In this document: positions 5,425 through 6,039 of the stretch, piece after piece | Layout of the letters: every line of letters starts with the position of its first letter | Position numbering within the stretch: the stretch's first letter is position 1 | Assembly (NCBI GenBank): GCA_964407285.1 | Contig: CAYOVG010000397.1 | Span: forward strand, 1 to 6,039 | Length of the DNA stretch: 6,039 nucleotides | Reading direction: 5' to 3' | Source of the DNA: CAYOVG01 sp964407285 | GTDB taxonomy: Bacteria > Desulfobacterota > Syntrophobacteria > Syntrophobacterales > Syntrophobacteraceae | Notes under the pieces: model-generated | The model's input: only the letters and a program-made list of their open reading frames with translations | Database searches by the model: none | Told to the model about the DNA's origin: nothing | Made by a program: the position numbers and the translations under genes

Positions 5425-5678
5425 ATCTTGCAGCCGAGCCATGGCCTGCAGGTGGTCGGCGAGGCTCGTGGCGCTGCGACAACCAGTAATGTTGACATTC
5501 CGGAGGTGCTTCGGCGCCCCCGCTGATGCCCAGCCGTTATCCGGCGTGGTCTTGGGACCGGTTAGCGCCCGGCGCGCGGGGTAGGCAGGGTAAAGTGCAA
5601 AAGCATGGCGAGGTATAGCGGGATAGGCGGGATCAGATTACTTGGGACTGTTCAAATCAAATATTGTGGGACGTAGGA
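5425..5678. other. Gene-free stretch after the SEC-C gene
   Basis: No gene is supported. A GC-rich run with the short palindromic word GGCGCGCG-like composition lies around 5565-5580, and GCGGGAT is repeated twice near 5618-5634. The minus strand has an open frame from about 5632 down to a stop inside the SEC-C gene (5413-5415), but it lacks a start codon and a ribosome site. No clear intrinsic terminator for the SEC-C gene is visible. Confidence 0.5.
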
Positions 5679-5795
5679 GTTAGAAGGTTAGAAAGCAAGA
5701 AGGTTAGAAGGTTAGAAAGCAAGAAGGTTAGAAGGTTAGAAGATCAAAAGGTTAGCCGTGAGGAAGGGCGAGAAGGTGAGAAGATAAGAAGGTTA
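5679..5795. repeat. 24-bp tandem repeat built from an 8-bp purine-rich word
   Basis: Two perfect copies of a 24-base unit (5679-5702 and 5703-5726, starting GTTAGAAGGTTAGAAAGC) are followed by a third diverged copy (5727-5750). A decaying tail rich in 'gagaagg/ggttag' runs to 5795. Each unit is itself three related 8-mers (gttagaag, gttagaaa, gcaagaag). The plus strand is almost pure A/G with T only in 'gtta', so one strand is strongly purine-biased. There are no spacers, so it is not a CRISPR array. I recall similar repeats translated as 'RRLESKKV' in automatic annotations of environmental bacteria; a real protein is unlikely. Confidence 0.9.
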
Positions 5796-5831
5796 GCCCT
5801 GCCCTTTACCCATAAAGCGTGTCAAACAAGA

Positions 5832-6039
5832 TTAGCTTCCCCGCAGAGCGAATCCTTCACACATGAGCCTTAGTGCAGAATAACCGTGCCACATCAGTTG
5901 ATGCCCTGGGGGCGGGTCACCGCGACGGCCGAGATAGCCTCCTATGCGAGCTACCAAGCGCACCGCATCTCCCAACTGGTCCGGTGGATCGACGCGTTTT
6001 TTTTTTTGCGTAGGCTTTCAGCACCTCGATTTCCAGATC
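5832..6039 (-). pseudogene. IS4-family transposase, C-terminal end, frame broken at a homopolymer; runs off the right edge
   Basis: The last 50 or so codons read RVDPPDQLGDAVRLVARIGG then YLGRRGDPPPGHQLMWHGYS and end EGFALRGS before TAA (5832-5834). 'LGDAVRxxARxGGYLGRxxDPPPGHxxxWxGY' is the familiar tail of IS4-family (Tn5-like) DDE transposases, after the catalytic glutamate. Upstream coding continues as DLEIEVLKAYAKKK to the window edge, but in another frame: the two parts meet at a run of 11 A on the coding strand (5997-6007). One fewer, or two more, would restore a single frame. The catalytic residues lie outside the window. This may be a dead copy, a sequencing or assembly error, or an element expressed through slippage. 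Confidence 0.75.

Noticed and set aside
5413..5632. Minus-strand open frame rich in A, P and R
   Set aside because: It has no start codon, no ribosome site and no recognised family, and it ends inside the SEC-C gene.
5679..5755. CRISPR array
   Set aside because: The units are directly contiguous with no spacers and are internally repetitive.
5664..5873. 69-codon frame over the tandem repeats (RRLESKKV repeats)
   Set aside because: It is explained by translating a 24-bp repeat whose length is a multiple of three; it runs into the antisense of the IS4 transposase tail.
5997..6007. T-run as a plus-strand terminator
   Set aside because: No hairpin precedes it and it lies inside transposase coding sequence.

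Overview
The window (about 50-55% G+C by eye) is an accessory, mobile-element-rich stretch of a bacterial chromosome. No single gene fixes the host. The mix of a Mu/Tn7-type transposon with a detached CHC2 zinc finger, a ParD-like/ParE-like toxin-antitoxin pair, an SEC-C protein and a purine-rich 'gttagaag' tandem repeat is what I would expect of Desulfobacterota (former Deltaproteobacteria) or a similar environmental anaerobe. That is inference from family memory, not measured.

Left part (1-1190), all genes on the minus strand: the first 31 codons of a probable nucleotidyltransferase-fold gene running off the left edge; an AT-rich inverted repeat (274-308) that looks like leftover insertion-sequence end DNA; a small possible one-span membrane protein; and a compact antitoxin-toxin operon with an obvious ribosome site and a 23-bp palindromic operator candidate. 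Behind it (1188-1421) lies a helix-turn-helix fragment resembling the C-terminus of a Y1/REP-associated transposase, followed by a strong hairpin (1406-1449).

Centre (1457-4828), minus strand: a tightly packed four-gene transposition cassette. In transcription order it holds a small zinc-finger protein (DUF6431-like), a 518-residue DDE transposase with a readable D,D(35)E triad, a 263-residue AAA+ ATPase of the TnsC/MuB/TniB/ExeA-like group, and a 95-residue CHC2 (DnaG-type) zinc-finger protein. The last three are separated by only 5 and 11 bp, with Shine-Dalgarno sequences overlapping the upstream stop codons, so they are probably translationally coupled. The transposase should cut and join DNA and the ATPase should choose or activate the target. 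The two zinc-finger proteins are the likely accessory or targeting factors, since no TniQ/TnsD-like gene is present.

Right part (4840-6039): a nested palindromic repeat of about 96 bp (4873-4968), a plus-strand SEC-C/TPR protein gene (4990-5424), a gene-poor stretch containing 24-bp tandem repeats (5679-5795), and the 3' end of an IS4-family transposase on the minus strand (5832-6039) with a frame break at an 11-base A run.
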